Shown: positions 1 to 9,416, numbered from the stretch's first letter. The stretch: 64,000 bases of DNA from Pollutimonas sp035515055 (GCA_035515055.1 DATJBV010000047.1:12249-76248), one strand, 5' to 3'. Made by a program: numbers and translations. Notes: generated by a model not told the origin, from the sequence alone.

Positions 1-2272
1 CGCGGGCGGCGGCCAGGTCCTCGGACTGCGCCTTGATATCGGCAAGTTCCTCGTGGATGCGCGCAGCCCGCTCGCCCGACTGCTCGGCTTGCTGCTTCAA
101 TCGGGAGTATTCAAGCTGGATATCGTGCAGGCGCCGGGTAAGTTCGGATACCCGCAAGCGGGCCGGAGCCAAGGCCTGCGACACTTGTTGCCATGCCGCG
201 TCGGCGCGGCTGACGCCGCTGAGCGCGTGATCGGCGATAAGCTGGCTGGCCTTCACGTCGCGTTGCAAGTTCTCGATTTCCTGCTGGCGCGCCAGCATGC
301 CGGACTGCTCGGAATCGGCAGCGTAAAAACGCACGCTATGGCTGTCCACGAGATGGCCTTCCTTGATTACGTACATGCCGCCTTGGGGCAGATCAGCGCG
401 GGCGGCCAGGGCCTTGCCCATGTCGGTACAGATGTACACATCGCGCAACCACTCGTTCAGCAGCGAGCGTAATTCCGGATCGGTGAGGCGCAACTTGGTA
501 CACAACGGCTCGATGCCGCCGGTCGTGGCGAGCGGCGACAACGCCTGTGGCTTTTGATAGAAGGCCAAGCGGGCCGGGGGCGCATCGGCGGCAAACGCGC
601 GCGCATGGTCCAACTGGCGTATCTCGAGTGCCGCCATGCGTTCCCGCAGCACTGCTTCCAATGCGGTTTCCCAGCCCGCCTCAATATGAAGCTGCTGCCA
701 TAAGCGCCCGAAGGATGTCAGTTCATGACGCGCAAGCCACGGCTCCAGCGCTCCCTGCCTCTGGACGTCTTCTTGAAGCTTGGTCAGGGCGGCGAGGCGC
801 GCGTCCAGTTTTGCGACCGCCTGGGCTTCGGACTGCGAAGCCGACTGGGCAAGTTGCCGCTGCTCCTCCAGCTCGGGCAGGCGGTCCTCAAGTTCGATCA
901 GTTGCTCTTGCGCATCGTGCAACTGTTCGGTCATGGCCTGGCTGTCGCCTGCATGGCGGGCTATGTTGTCCGGATCAGGCGCATTCAGGCTGCGCAATTC
1001 CGCCTCCAGTCTTTCCCGCCGCAGTTCCAATGCCTGCAACTGGCGGTCGGCATCGCGCTGAGCCTGGGCGGCCAGCGCCAGCGCCTGCTCGATGCGAGCC
1101 AGGACGCCGCGCATGTCGTCTCGTGATGCCGAGGCGAGCCGCACCTGATCTTCGATGGCGGGCAATTGCGCTTGTGCCTCTTCAGCCTGCGCGCGCGCCT
1201 CTTCGGTGCGCGCCGCCGCTGTTTCGAGGTCGTCGTGCGCCTGTGCCAACTGCTCGGCGCAGTGGGTTTGCTGGTCGGCCCATTCCTGCATTTGCTCTTG
1301 TAGCTGAGTACGGCGCGCCTGGACCCGATTGCGCGAATCGACGACATGGCGGATTTCGGCTTCAAGGCGGCTGACTTGCGCGCCCGCCTCGAACAGACGC
1401 CCCTGCGCCGCGTGCACGGCATCGCCCGCCGCGTAATGCGCCTGGCGCCGCGACTCGAGCGCCGATTCGCCCGCCCGCAAACTGGCGGTAGCCCCCTCCA
1501 ATTCTGTTTGAGCCTGTTCGATGGCGAGGAACTTTTCTTGACGCTCTTGCTTAGCCAAGTTTTCTTTCAGGAGCCACAAGGCTTGCTGCTTTTGTTCGCC
1601 CTCTTGCTGGAGACCGCGATAGCGCTGCGCCACTTCTGCCTGGGCCTCGAGCTTTTCCAGCTGACTGCCGAGTTCACGAAGAATGTCTTCCACGCGAGTA
1701 AGATTTTCGCGCGTATCGCCCAGGCGGTTTTCGGTTTCGCGGCGCCGTTCTTTATAGCGCGACACGCCGGCGGCCTCTTCGAGAAATACTCGCAATTCTT
1801 CGGGCCGCGCTTCGATCAATCGATTGATCATCCCCTGGCCAATAATTGCGTAGCCCCTGGCGCCCAGTCCGGTTCCAAGGAAAATATCGTGGATATCGCG
1901 ACGGCGCACTTGCTGATTGTTCACGAAATAACTGCTGGCACCGTCCCGTGTCAGGACCCGCCGCACCGCGATGTCGGCGTAGGCGCTCCACTGGCCAACG
2001 GCTCGCCCTTGGGAATTGTCGAAAACCAGCTCGACCGACGCGCGGGCGGCCGGCTTGCGATGCCCGGAGCCATTGAAAATAACGTCTTGCATGGACTCGC
2101 CACGCAATTCGGACGCCTTGCTCTCGCCCAATACCCAGCGCACCGCATCGATGATATTGGACTTGCCGCAGCCGTTCGGTCCGACGACGCCCACCAATTG
2201 ACTAGGCGTGGGTATAACCGTCGGTTCGACAAAGGACTTGAAACCGGCGAGTTTTATTTGGGTCAGACGCAC
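1..2272 (-). CDS. smc: Chromosome segregation protein SMC, C-terminal part beyond the window
   Basis: Structural maintenance of chromosomes ATPase, which dimerises and compacts or segregates the chromosome with ScpA and ScpB. About 757 codons are visible, against roughly 1,170 usual for the family; the gene runs off the left edge. The N-terminus has the ABC-type head with Walker A motif GPNGCGKSN, followed by a long heptad-rich Arg/Glu/Gln/Ala coiled coil (about residues 165-510). The globular hinge starts near residue 515, and a second coiled-coil arm runs to the window edge. I chose the GTG start at 2270-2272 because it gives the conserved opening MRLTQIKLAGFKSF; no strong ribosome binding site precedes it. 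It is divergent from lplT across a 200-bp spacer. Identification is secure; only the exact start is in doubt. Confidence 0.94.
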   Translation of the reverse strand, partial: MRLTQIKLAGFKSFVEPTVIPTPSQLVGVVGPNGCGKSNIIDAVRWVLGESKASELRGESMQDVIFNGSGHRKPAARASVELVFDNSQGRAVGQWSAYADIAVRRVLTRDGASSYFVNNQQVRRRDIHDIFLGTGLGARGYAIIGQGMINRLIEARPEELRVFLEEAAGVSRYKERRRETENRLGDTRENLTRVEDILRELGSQLEKLEAQAEVAQRYRGLQQEGEQKQQALWLLKENLAKQERQEKFLAIEQAQTELEGATASLRAGESALESRRQAHYAAGDAVHAAQGRLFEAGAQVSRLEAEIRHVVDSRNRVQARRTQLQEQMQEWADQQTHCAEQLAQAHDDLETAAARTEEARAQAEEAQAQLPAIEDQVRLASASRDDMRGVLARIEQALALAAQAQRDADRQLQALELRRERLEAELRSLNAPDPDNIARHAGDSQAMTEQLHDAQEQLIELEDRLPELEEQRQLAQSASQSEAQAVAKLDARLAALTKLQEDVQRQGALEPWLARHELTSFGRLWQQLHIEAGWETALEAVLRERMAALEIRQLDHARAFAADAPPARLAFYQKPQALSPLATTGGIEPLCTKLRLTDPELRSLLNEWLRDVYICTDMGKALAARADLPQGGMYVIKEGHLVDSHSVRFYAADSEQSGMLARQQEIENLQRDVKASQLIADHALSGVSRADAAWQQVSQALAPARLRVSELTRRLHDIQLEYSRLKQQAEQSGERAARIHEELADIKAQSEDLAAAR

Positions 2273-2474
2273 AATAAGCGAGCAGTGAAATTCGTAATTG
2301 CAACTGGGTCGTATGATAACGCACCCCGCCCCGCTTTCGAGGCATATGGAAAACTGCGCTATCATTTTCCGTTCATGCCCGGCGATGGCCATGCCTCGTC
2401 ACGTTATACTCGACAACCTTTTCTTGCATTTTCTTTCGATTGCCGCCCACCCATCATCCATTCGAGACATCCCA

Positions 2475-3782
2475 TTGAAAAAAGGCTTTTATCTAGTCAT
2501 GATTGCGCAGGCGCTGTCGTCTGTTGCAGACAACGCTTTGCTGATCGCCGCCATCGCATTGATCGCCGATCTGCAAGGCCCCGACTGGATGGCACCCATG
2601 ATGAAGTGGTGGTTTGCGCTGGCGTATGTTGCCCTCGCCGCCTTTGTGGGAGCCTTCGCCGACGCCTTTCCCAAGGGCCGGGTCATGTTCATCACCAACG
2701 CCATCAAGGTCATGGGATGTCTACTGATGTTCAGTTGCCAAAGCCTTGGATTGGGCAATTATCAGCAACTGGTCATGGTATTCGTGGCCTACACCCTGGT
2801 GGGCGTCGGAGCGGCGGCGTACTCGCCGGCCAAGTACGGCATTGTGACGGAAATGCTGCCCCCCGAACAACTGGTCAAAGGGAATAGCTGGATAGAGGGC
2901 CTGACGGTACTGTCGATTATCGCCGGCACCGTGCTGGGTGGGGTGCTCATCAATCCTCACGTATCCGAGGCCTTGCTGTCGCACGAGTGGGTCAGCAATC
3001 TGGTACAGACGCGTACCGAAGCCGCCATCCTGGTAATCGGCGTGGTGTACTTCCTTGCGGCAGCCAGCAACTTGTTGATACCGCTGACGAATGTACGCTA
3101 CCCCAAGCAACAGACCCATCCCATCAAGTTGGTATGCGGCTTCATGGGCTACGTCCGTGTCCTCTGGAAAGACAAGCTGGGCCAGATATCGTTGGCCGTC
3201 ACCACGCTATTCTGGGGCGCTGGCGCCACTTTGCAGTTCATTGTCATCGAGTGGGGCGCACGCCATCTGGGCTACCGCCTGGACCAGGCATCCGTGCTCA
3301 TGGGCGTGGCCGCCGTGGGCACAGTCGCGGGTTCCATCCTCGCTGGCCGCGTGCCATTGAAGCGGGCTCTCGCCGTGCTGCCCGTCGGGGTGGTCATGGG
3401 ATTTGCCGTCATGCTCATGCCTATCGTGCACGAGAAGTGGGCCGTCTACTGCGTATTGCTGCTCGTGGGCGGTTTATCCGGGTTCTTCGTGGTTCCGATG
3501 AATGCCTTGCTGCAGCACCGGGGTCATGTCCTGTTATCGGCGGGCCATTCCATTGCCGTGCAGAACTTCAACGAGCAACTCAACATCCTGTTGATGCTGG
3601 CGCTTTACAGCCTGATGTTATGGCTAAACCTGCCCATCAACGCCATTATTGTCATTTTCGGCCTGCTCGTGGCAGGGCTGATGCTTGTCATCATGCACTG
3701 GAATCGCTTGAACCACAGGGCCGATCCCGGCCTGGAAAACACCATAGGCCAACACGGCCACGGCCAGGCTCTAAGACATTAA
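2475..3782 (+). CDS. lplT: Lysophospholipid transporter LplT (MFS)
   Basis: Inner-membrane major facilitator that flips lysophospholipids from the outer to the inner leaflet for re-acylation. It is about 435 residues with 10-12 predicted hydrophobic segments. The sequence TLVGVGAAAYSPAKYGI and the early SVADNALL motif match E. coli LplT closely. I chose the TTG at 2475 because it starts the protein at MKKGFYLVMIAQ, where family members begin. The frame stays open back to a TTG at 2298, but that extension is unlike LplT. In E. coli lplT lies beside the acyltransferase gene aas; here no acyltransferase follows. Its TAA overlaps the stop of the convergent glycosylase gene, the two sharing TTAA at 3779-3782. 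Confidence 0.87.
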   Translation: MKKGFYLVMIAQALSSVADNALLIAAIALIADLQGPDWMAPMMKWWFALAYVALAAFVGAFADAFPKGRVMFITNAIKVMGCLLMFSCQSLGLGNYQQLVMVFVAYTLVGVGAAAYSPAKYGIVTEMLPPEQLVKGNSWIEGLTVLSIIAGTVLGGVLINPHVSEALLSHEWVSNLVQTRTEAAILVIGVVYFLAAASNLLIPLTNVRYPKQQTHPIKLVCGFMGYVRVLWKDKLGQISLAVTTLFWGAGATLQFIVIEWGARHLGYRLDQASVLMGVAAVGTVAGSILAGRVPLKRALAVLPVGVVMGFAVMLMPIVHEKWAVYCVLLLVGGLSGFFVVPMNALLQHRGHVLLSAGHSIAVQNFNEQLNILLMLALYSLMLWLNLPINAIIVIFGLLVAGLMLVIMHWNRLNHRADPGLENTIGQHGHGQALRH

Positions 3783-4645
3783 TAACCTTGAGGCTTGGCC
3801 CCCGCCTGATTGGTGTTGATGGACAAGGCCAGGTTCAGATCGTGCCACGCGTCCGCCTTGTGCTGCGGGCGTAGCAGCAACGATGCCGGGTGATACGTAA
3901 CAACCAGCGGGATCTGGTGCTCGGCATCCACACTTACGCGGTGAACGCGCCCGCGCAAGACATCGAGGTCGTCATCGCATTTCAATAACGCCTGCGCAGC
4001 CAGCTTGCCCAGCGCAAGAATTCCTTCCGGCTTGAGCAATGCCAGCTGGCGCCATAAGTACGGTGCGCATGCCGCAATCTCGTCGGCCGTCGGCGTGCGA
4101 TTGCCAAGCGGCCTGCATTTGATCAAATTCGTATAGAACACGGAAGACGCTGGTAAAACGCCGATCGACGTCAGCATGGCCTGTAGAAGGGCGCCGGGCC
4201 GGCCCTGGAACGGCATGCCGGCCTTGTCGTCCGACCCGCCGGGAGCTTCTCCGACGACCATCCATTTCGGGGCGAGCGTCTCGCCCGTTCCGAATACCGT
4301 CTGACTGCGTCCGGCATGCAGATCGCACGCCTGGCATGCCGCGACATGCAATTGCAGGCCTGGCCAGTCGACGGGCATAGGCGTCGGCGGCGTGGCCGCC
4401 GGCCGATCCTTGTCGATGCGCGGCGCGCGTTGCGGCGTTACCGCGGGCCCGACTGGCGGCGTACTCTGCGGCGCCCGCTGTGCAGCCGCGTCCGGCGCCG
4501 CATCTGGCATCGTGGGTCGTGCCCGGCGCAAACCCGAACCCGATCCGAGCGCCGGCGCGGCGGCATAGCGCGCCAAATTTTGTTTATCGATACCGATTTC
4601 TTGCAGCCAGGCGCGCTGCAGCGCACTGATGACGGGCGCGTTCAT
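3779..4645 (-). CDS. Family-4 uracil-DNA glycosylase (iron-sulfur)
   Basis: Removes uracil from DNA in base-excision repair. The catalytic half (about residues 115-288) has motif A as GEAPGGSDDKAGMPFQGR and a C-terminal motif TYHPASLL. It also has four cysteines in the family-4 arrangement that ligates a 4Fe-4S cluster: a CxxC pair in CQACDLH, then one in KCRPLGN and one in ACAPYL. The first ~110 residues are a Pro/Ala/Arg-rich, probably disordered extension common in Burkholderiales homologues. The ATG at 4645 overlaps the TGA of the TsaB-RimI gene (ATGA), so translation is probably coupled. The frame remains open much further upstream, but that stretch is antisense-like shadow inside rimI. 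Confidence 0.9.
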   Translation of the reverse strand: MNAPVISALQRAWLQEIGIDKQNLARYAAAPALGSGSGLRRARPTMPDAAPDAAAQRAPQSTPPVGPAVTPQRAPRIDKDRPAATPPTPMPVDWPGLQLHVAACQACDLHAGRSQTVFGTGETLAPKWMVVGEAPGGSDDKAGMPFQGRPGALLQAMLTSIGVLPASSVFYTNLIKCRPLGNRTPTADEIAACAPYLWRQLALLKPEGILALGKLAAQALLKCDDDLDVLRGRVHRVSVDAEHQIPLVVTYHPASLLLRPQHKADAWHDLNLALSINTNQAGAKPQGY

Positions 4646-5877
4646 AGCCGCTTTTCCATGACGCAGGCGTCTTCGCGCTTGAGCAGGCCGGCCGGATAGT
4701 AGTCTTTGCGCATGGACAGCAAGGCGAAGCCAAGATGCCGATAGAAAGCCAGCGCATTGTGGTTCGATGGCCGGACTTCGAGCACAAGCGCCGGAAGGCC
4801 ACGCACCCGCGCCTCGCGTTCGCACCGCGCGAGCAATTGTGCCCCAATGCCTTTCTTCTGAGCGTCGGGTGACACCGCAATGACAAGGACATGCGCCACA
4901 TCGGGCGCAAACATGACCATGCAGAAACCAGCGACCCGGCCGGCATGCATGGCCACCCACGCCCCGTACCCGGCATCCAGTCCATCGACAAAGTTGCCAC
5001 GCGTCCATGGAAAGGCCTGGACGGATTGCTCGATCGCAACCACGTCCTCGACATGCGCCGCCGTCATATCGACAATGAACGTGGACGGCACGTGCGCTTT
5101 CGGATTACCGCCCTGCCCGCCTGCTCTTTCGCTCGTCGTGTAGGCGACTTTGTCGCGCACATAAAGGGGAGCGGCCAATTCCGGCGCCATGCCATCCCCG
5201 TTATGCCAGGCGAATAATGCCAGCCTGGCGATCGTTTCGGCGTCGGGCCTCAGGGGTGGCCCGACGTCGACGCCGGGCAATGCACCTACCGCATGCGCCA
5301 TGCTGGAATAGGCGCTTAGCGCATCGCCCGTCATGCGCACGCGCATTCCGGCGTGGACGTCGATATTCCAGGCCGCAATGGCGTCGGCCACCCATCCCGG
5401 GACGTCTGCGCCGTTGAGCAATACCGGTTCCTGGAGTTCACGCCATCCCAGGGCGGCATCGCCTTCCGCCTGGTACGCCGCCAGATAGACCTCGCCCATC
5501 CGCGCATCCTGGACGATGATTTGCACAGGCGGATCGGCAAGACCGGAGACGTCGTCGCGCGCCGCGACCGCCAGCAATGAAACGACGGGTATGACAGGAA
5601 TATCGAGCGCGTATCCTATGCCTTGCGCGACACCGCATGCCACGCGCAAGCCGGTGAAACCCCCCGGACCCTGACCAAACGCAACCGCGCCCAGTTGCTC
5701 GCGACTTATGCCAGCCTGCGCGAGCAATTCATCCACCATGGGGAGCAGGCGCTCCGCATGCTCGCCTGTGGCATCGTGCTGGGTGGCCCGCACGGCAATT
5801 TCTCCGCCTGCCTGGCTGAGCAAGGCGACGCCGCAGACACTGGACGAGGTTTCAAGAGCAAGTATATGTAATGTCAT
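4642..5877 (-). CDS. tsaB-rimI: TsaB-RimI fusion: tRNA t6A37 factor plus ribosomal protein N-acetyltransferase
   Basis: One continuous 411-residue frame carries two proteins that are separate in E. coli. Residues 1 to about 243 are TsaB, the ASKHA-fold partner of TsaD in threonylcarbamoyladenosine (t6A37) synthesis, with LALETSSSVCGVAL at the start and GPGGFTGLRVACGVAQG near residue 70. Residues about 264-411 are RimI, a GNAT enzyme that acetylates the N-terminal alanine of ribosomal protein bS18; its acetyl-CoA loop is QKKGIGAQLL (340-349), and NALAFYRHLGF follows. A short Gly/Ser/Thr linker joins them, with no stop or frameshift. Such fusions are known in some betaproteobacteria. The downstream glycosylase gene overlaps by four bases. 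Confidence 0.9.
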   Translation of the reverse strand: MTLHILALETSSSVCGVALLSQAGGEIAVRATQHDATGEHAERLLPMVDELLAQAGISREQLGAVAFGQGPGGFTGLRVACGVAQGIGYALDIPVIPVVSLLAVAARDDVSGLADPPVQIIVQDARMGEVYLAAYQAEGDAALGWRELQEPVLLNGADVPGWVADAIAAWNIDVHAGMRVRMTGDALSAYSSMAHAVGALPGVDVGPPLRPDAETIARLALFAWHNGDGMAPELAAPLYVRDKVAYTTSERAGGQGGNPKAHVPSTFIVDMTAAHVEDVVAIEQSVQAFPWTRGNFVDGLDAGYGAWVAMHAGRVAGFCMVMFAPDVAHVLVIAVSPDAQKKGIGAQLLARCEREARVRGLPALVLEVRPSNHNALAFYRHLGFALLSMRKDYYPAGLLKREDACVMEKRL

Positions 5878-6146
5878 GAGCCTATTTTAGTCGTGCCAGC
5901 GCCAGCGGTGCATCGGACGCCGAACAGCATACGCCATATAGCGGGCAGACCCTATAAGCATTACAAGCCTAAACTAGTACCGTTTCTATTCAGGCAAGGA
6001 TAGAATAGGCCAAAACCGCCGCAAAACATCAATACTTAAATTCGCGGAACAATGGCAGATATGACCGAATTTCTACCATATGCTTATTGTGTAATATCTT
6101 GCTACGAGGCCTGTACGGCTTAACTCAGCCCTGTTACATTTTCTCT

Positions 6147-6881
6147 ATGAACACACAAAATCAATCTCTATCCCGCAAGATCCTTATTGTCGACGACGAT
6201 CCCCGCTTGCGCGATCTACTGCGTCGGTATTTGTCGGAACAGGGTTTCAACGTATTCGTGGCTGAAGACGCCAAAGAAATGGGCAAGCTCTGGCAGCGCG
6301 AACATTTCGACCTCCTCGTGCTTGACTTGATGCTGCCCGGTGAAGACGGCTTGTCCATCTGCCGTCGCTTGCGCGGCGGGCACGACAACACGCCCATCAT
6401 TATTCTTACCGCCAAGGCGGAAGAGATCGATCGCATCGTCGGCCTGGAAATGGGCGCCGACGACTATCTGTCCAAACCTTTCAATCCGCGCGAACTATTG
6501 GCCCGGGTCAACGCCATACTGCGTCGCCGCGGCACGGAAGAACATCCAGGCGCCCCCAGCCAGGAAAACGAATCCATCGAGTTCGGCCCGTACGTATTGA
6601 ATTTGTCCACGCGCACGCTCACCCGCAACAACGAGCAAGTTCCAATTACAACAGGTGAATTTTCCGTACTCAAGGTCTTTGCCCGCCATCCAAAAATTCC
6701 CTTGTCGCGCGACAAGCTAATGGAACTGGCGCGGGGCCGCGAATACGAGGCCTTCGACCGCAGCCTCGACGTCCAGATTTCACGTCTGCGCAAGCTCGTG
6801 GAACCCAACCCCTCGAAACCGGTATTCATCCAGACCGTCTGGGGCTTGGGCTACGTCTTCGTTCCCGATGGCGGTCAATAG
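6147..6881 (+). CDS. ompR: OmpR-family response regulator (RisA-like)
   Basis: Cytoplasmic two-component response regulator, 244 residues. The receiver domain (about 10-125) has the acidic pocket VDDDP near residue 17, phospho-acceptor Asp60 in LVLDLMLPGEDG and the switch lysine in LSKPFNPREL. A winged-helix Trans_Reg_C DNA-binding domain follows (about 145-240) with SRDKLMELARG and RLRKLVEPNP. It closely resembles Bordetella RisA, so the ATG at 6147 (MNTQNQS) is preferred to an in-frame start 60 bases upstream. The histidine kinase gene follows after 33 bases. A 269-bp A/T-richer spacer separates it from the divergent tsaB-rimI gene and must hold its promoter. RisA/OmpR proteins usually control porins and stress genes, but no target site was identified here. 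Confidence 0.93.
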   Translation: MNTQNQSLSRKILIVDDDPRLRDLLRRYLSEQGFNVFVAEDAKEMGKLWQREHFDLLVLDLMLPGEDGLSICRRLRGGHDNTPIIILTAKAEEIDRIVGLEMGADDYLSKPFNPRELLARVNAILRRRGTEEHPGAPSQENESIEFGPYVLNLSTRTLTRNNEQVPITTGEFSVLKVFARHPKIPLSRDKLMELARGREYEAFDRSLDVQISRLRKLVEPNPSKPVFIQTVWGLGYVFVPDGGQ

Positions 6882-6914
6882 CATGCGGCGGGCGTGACTT
6901 GGCGACCAGGAGTC

Positions 6915-8312
6915 ATGTCGTCCCCCAAGCAGCCAAAAGCCAGTCCTAAGTCGCGATTCCGGCTGGGCTTGTTCAGCCGCTCATTCCTGCTTCTTGCCGC
7001 GCTCATGCTGGTCAGCCTGGGCGCATGGCTGCAGGTGTTCTTCAGCATGGAAGAAGGGCCGCGTGCCGTCCAAATGGCTCAACGCGTCACGACCGCCGTC
7101 AGCGTAACCCGCTCGGCGCTGGTTTATGCGCCTACCAGCGTGCGCCCAGCATTACTGCTCGACTTGGCGACCAAGGAAAGCCTGCGCGTACAGCCGCGGG
7201 AAAATGCCGATGCACTCGAGCCGCTGCCCAACTCGAACTACTGGAACCATGTCGCCGCGGCCATCAAGGACCGCCTCGGCCCCGATACCCACGTGATGTG
7301 GTCGGTCAACAAGGAACCAGGAGTCTGGGTCAGCTTCGAAATCAACAACGATAGGTACTGGCTGGTATTCGACCGCGAACAGCTCGGCCTAACCGCAGGC
7401 GCAGAGTGGATAGGCTGGGGCGCAACGGCCTTGCTGCTGGCCCTCATCGGGGCCGCGGTAAGCGTGCGTTTCGTCAATCGGCCGCTGGCGCAGTTGGCCA
7501 AAGTGGCACAACAACTGGCGCGCGGAGAAACGCCGTCCCTGCTTCCGGAGAAGGGGCCCGCCGAAATTCGCGACATGAACATCGCCTTCAATCGAATGGC
7601 GCGCGATATCCGTCAAACAGAGGCTGACCGGGAAATCATGCTGGCCGGGATATCCCACGACTTGCGTACACCGCTGGCGCGCATGCGGCTCGAAATCGAG
7701 ATGAGCAATGTCACCGACGAAACGCGGCAAGCCATAGACGAAGACCTGGCGCAAATCGACCATAGCATTGGGCAACTAATGGAGTACGCCCGTCCCGCCG
7801 GCGTCGTGCCGGCTCAGGGCATCAACGTGTCGTCGGTGCTGCACGACTTGTTCGAGCGGGAACGTAGCCATACCGAGTCGCTCGGCGGCGTGTTGACCGC
7901 ATCCATCGAACCGAACCTGTTCGCAAAGATCAGTGCAAACGACTTGAAGCGCATCGTCAGCAATCTCATCGAAAATGCGCGACGCTACGGACGCACGCCG
8001 GCGGACGACCGCGCGCGCATCGAACTGTCCGCCAAGCAACAGGGCAACATCCTTGCCATTGAAGTCAGGGATCATGGAACGGGCATTGCACCGACCGATG
8101 TCCAGCGCCTGCTGCGTCCATTTTCCCGGGGTGAGACCGCGCGCACGGGGGTGAGCGGCGCCGGCCTGGGGTTGGCCATTGTCGAGCGCCTGCTGGGGCA
8201 AGTCGGTGGGCAGCTGGAATTGATTTCGCGGCCTCCTTCAGGGCTGGTCGCGCGCATCGAAATTCCGAAAGTCAGGATTAGGAATTTCCAATTAGACACA
8301 GACAGCCAATAG
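6915..8312 (+). CDS. envZ: EnvZ-family sensor histidine kinase (RisS-like)
   Basis: Membrane sensor kinase partner of the preceding regulator, 465 residues from the ATG at 6915; a GTG 21 bases upstream is an alternative. An N-terminal transmembrane helix (about 20-42) and a second near 165-188 bracket a periplasmic domain of about 120 residues. A HAMP linker follows (about 185-240). The dimerisation H-box has His248 in GISHDLRTPLARMR. The ATPase domain has an N-box (NLIENARRYGR) and a G-box (GAGLGLAIVERLL). AGGAG at 6907-6911 lies just two bases before the chosen ATG, which slightly favours the GTG start. The promoter of ahpC lies inside its 3' end. Confidence 0.91.
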   Translation: MSSPKQPKASPKSRFRLGLFSRSFLLLAALMLVSLGAWLQVFFSMEEGPRAVQMAQRVTTAVSVTRSALVYAPTSVRPALLLDLATKESLRVQPRENADALEPLPNSNYWNHVAAAIKDRLGPDTHVMWSVNKEPGVWVSFEINNDRYWLVFDREQLGLTAGAEWIGWGATALLLALIGAAVSVRFVNRPLAQLAKVAQQLARGETPSLLPEKGPAEIRDMNIAFNRMARDIRQTEADREIMLAGISHDLRTPLARMRLEIEMSNVTDETRQAIDEDLAQIDHSIGQLMEYARPAGVVPAQGINVSSVLHDLFERERSHTESLGGVLTASIEPNLFAKISANDLKRIVSNLIENARRYGRTPADDRARIELSAKQQGNILAIEVRDHGTGIAPTDVQRLLRPFSRGETARTGVSGAGLGLAIVERLLGQVGGQLELISRPPSGLVARIEIPKVRIRNFQLDTDSQ

Positions 8313-8320
8313 CGTAGAAT
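8292..8320 (+). promoter_or_regulatory. Predicted sigma70 promoter of ahpC
   Basis: TTAGAC at 8292-8297 and TAGAAT at 8315-8320 are separated by exactly 17 bases, a good sigma70 match lying in the last codons of the kinase gene. It would start transcription near 8327, 25 bases before the peroxiredoxin ATG. No OxyR site was recognised by eye. Confidence 0.55.
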
Positions 8321-8351
8321 TTAGCTCTACCCATTCGTCACCGGAGCCAGC

Positions 8352-8900
8352 ATGAAAACAGTAGGCGATAAACTCGAACCTTTCAAAGTGGCCGGCGTCA
8401 AGCCAGGCTTCAATTACCATGAAGAAAACGGGGTGTCCGCGTTTGAGGACATTACCGAGAGCTCGTTTCCCGGCAAGTGGAAGGTCATTTACTTTTACCC
8501 CAAGGACTTCACCTTCGTGTGTCCCACGGAAATCGTTGGCTTCAACAATTTGGCGCAGGAATTCGAAGACCGGGACGCCGTTCTTATGGGCGGCTCGGTC
8601 GACAACGAATTTGTGAAACTGGCCTGGCGCCGCGAAAATGCTGAACTCAGCAAGCTCGGACACTATCAGTTCGGCGACACCACGGGTGCCCTCATCGACC
8701 AGTTGGGCATACGCGAGAAAACAGAGGGTGTGGCCCTGCGCGCCACGTTCATTGTCGATCCCGACAACATCATCCAGCATGCGTCGGTCAATAATATGTC
8801 GGTGGGCCGCAATCCCGCTGAAGCGCTGCGCGTGCTCGACGCCCTTCAAACCGAAGAGCTATGCCCTTGCAACCGCGCGGTAGGGGGGCAGACGCTGTAA
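8352..8900 (+). CDS. ahpC: AhpC-type peroxiredoxin, mycobacterial-like subgroup
   Basis: Thiol peroxidase that reduces hydrogen and organic peroxides in the cytoplasm, 182 residues. The peroxidatic cysteine is Cys57 in DFTFVCPTE. The C-terminus has a CPC pair (171-173) in ELCPCN, matching the Mycobacterium AhpC pattern ELCACN rather than the E. coli type with one resolving cysteine. FIVDPDN and SVGRN are conserved. A GGAG-type ribosome binding site precedes the ATG. In that subgroup the reductant is often AhpD, but no ahpD follows; ispF comes next, convergently. Its position behind the two-component genes may be ancestral rather than functional. Confidence 0.92.
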   Translation: MKTVGDKLEPFKVAGVKPGFNYHEENGVSAFEDITESSFPGKWKVIYFYPKDFTFVCPTEIVGFNNLAQEFEDRDAVLMGGSVDNEFVKLAWRRENAELSKLGHYQFGDTTGALIDQLGIREKTEGVALRATFIVDPDNIIQHASVNNMSVGRNPAEALRVLDALQTEELCPCNRAVGGQTL

Positions 8901-8930
8901 GCAGTCAAGGCAGACCCGGCCGCCAAGCTC

Positions 8931-9416
8931 TCAAGCGGCGGCCAGCAAGGCGACCACCGTCGCCGCTATGCCCTCTTGGCGGCCCAGATGACCAAGGCCC
9001 TCGTTAGTCTTTGCCTTGATATTGATGTCTTGGGCCGGCACGTCGAGGTCGGCGCAAATATTGGCCACCATGGCCGCGGCATGCGGGCCTATCTTGGGCG
9101 CCTGCGCGTGGACCGTGGCGTCGATATTCACCACGCGCCATCCCGCATCCTTCACCTTGGCCATGGCGGCGCGCAGCAGCACGCGACTGTCGGCCCCCTG
9201 ATATGCCTTGTCGGTATCTGGAAAATGGCGGCCAATGTCGCCCAAGCCCGCCGCTCCCAGCAGTGCATCGGTAACGGCATGCAGCAATACATCGGCATCT
9301 GAATGCCCCATGAGTCCGTGCGTATGCGGAATGGAGACGCCGCCGATGATGAGCGGGCGTCCGGCGACGAGCGCGTGGATATCGAACCCCTGCCCGACGC
9401 GGAATGGAAAGTTCAT
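8931..9416 (-). CDS. ispF: 2-C-methyl-D-erythritol 2,4-cyclodiphosphate synthase
   Basis: Fifth enzyme of the non-mevalonate isoprenoid pathway; it forms the cyclodiphosphate from CDP-methylerythritol 2-phosphate and releases CMP. The length (161 residues) is normal for the trimeric family. The metal ligands are in GFDIHAL near the N-terminus and in MGHSDADVLLHA. GDIGRHFPDTD, INIKAKTNEGLG and the final EGIAATVVALL are family motifs. It follows ispD after 31 bases on the same strand, so the pair is an operon. It converges with ahpC, leaving 30 bases between stops. Confidence 0.97.
   Translation of the reverse strand: MNFPFRVGQGFDIHALVAGRPLIIGGVSIPHTHGLMGHSDADVLLHAVTDALLGAAGLGDIGRHFPDTDKAYQGADSRVLLRAAMAKVKDAGWRVVNIDATVHAQAPKIGPHAAAMVANICADLDVPAQDINIKAKTNEGLGHLGRQEGIAATVVALLAAA

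Noticed and set aside
1346..2887. 513-codon open frame on the plus strand across smc and the start of lplT
   Set aside because: It covers two well-identified genes in other frames and resembles no protein.
4646..5008. N-terminal extension of the uracil-DNA glycosylase by about 120 residues
   Set aside because: It lies wholly inside rimI in another frame; the ATG at 4645 overlaps the rimI stop and fits family length.
8918..8943. GGCCGCC/GGCGGCC inverted repeat between ahpC and ispF
   Set aside because: It has no T-run on either strand and overlaps the last codons of ispF, so I do not call it a terminator.
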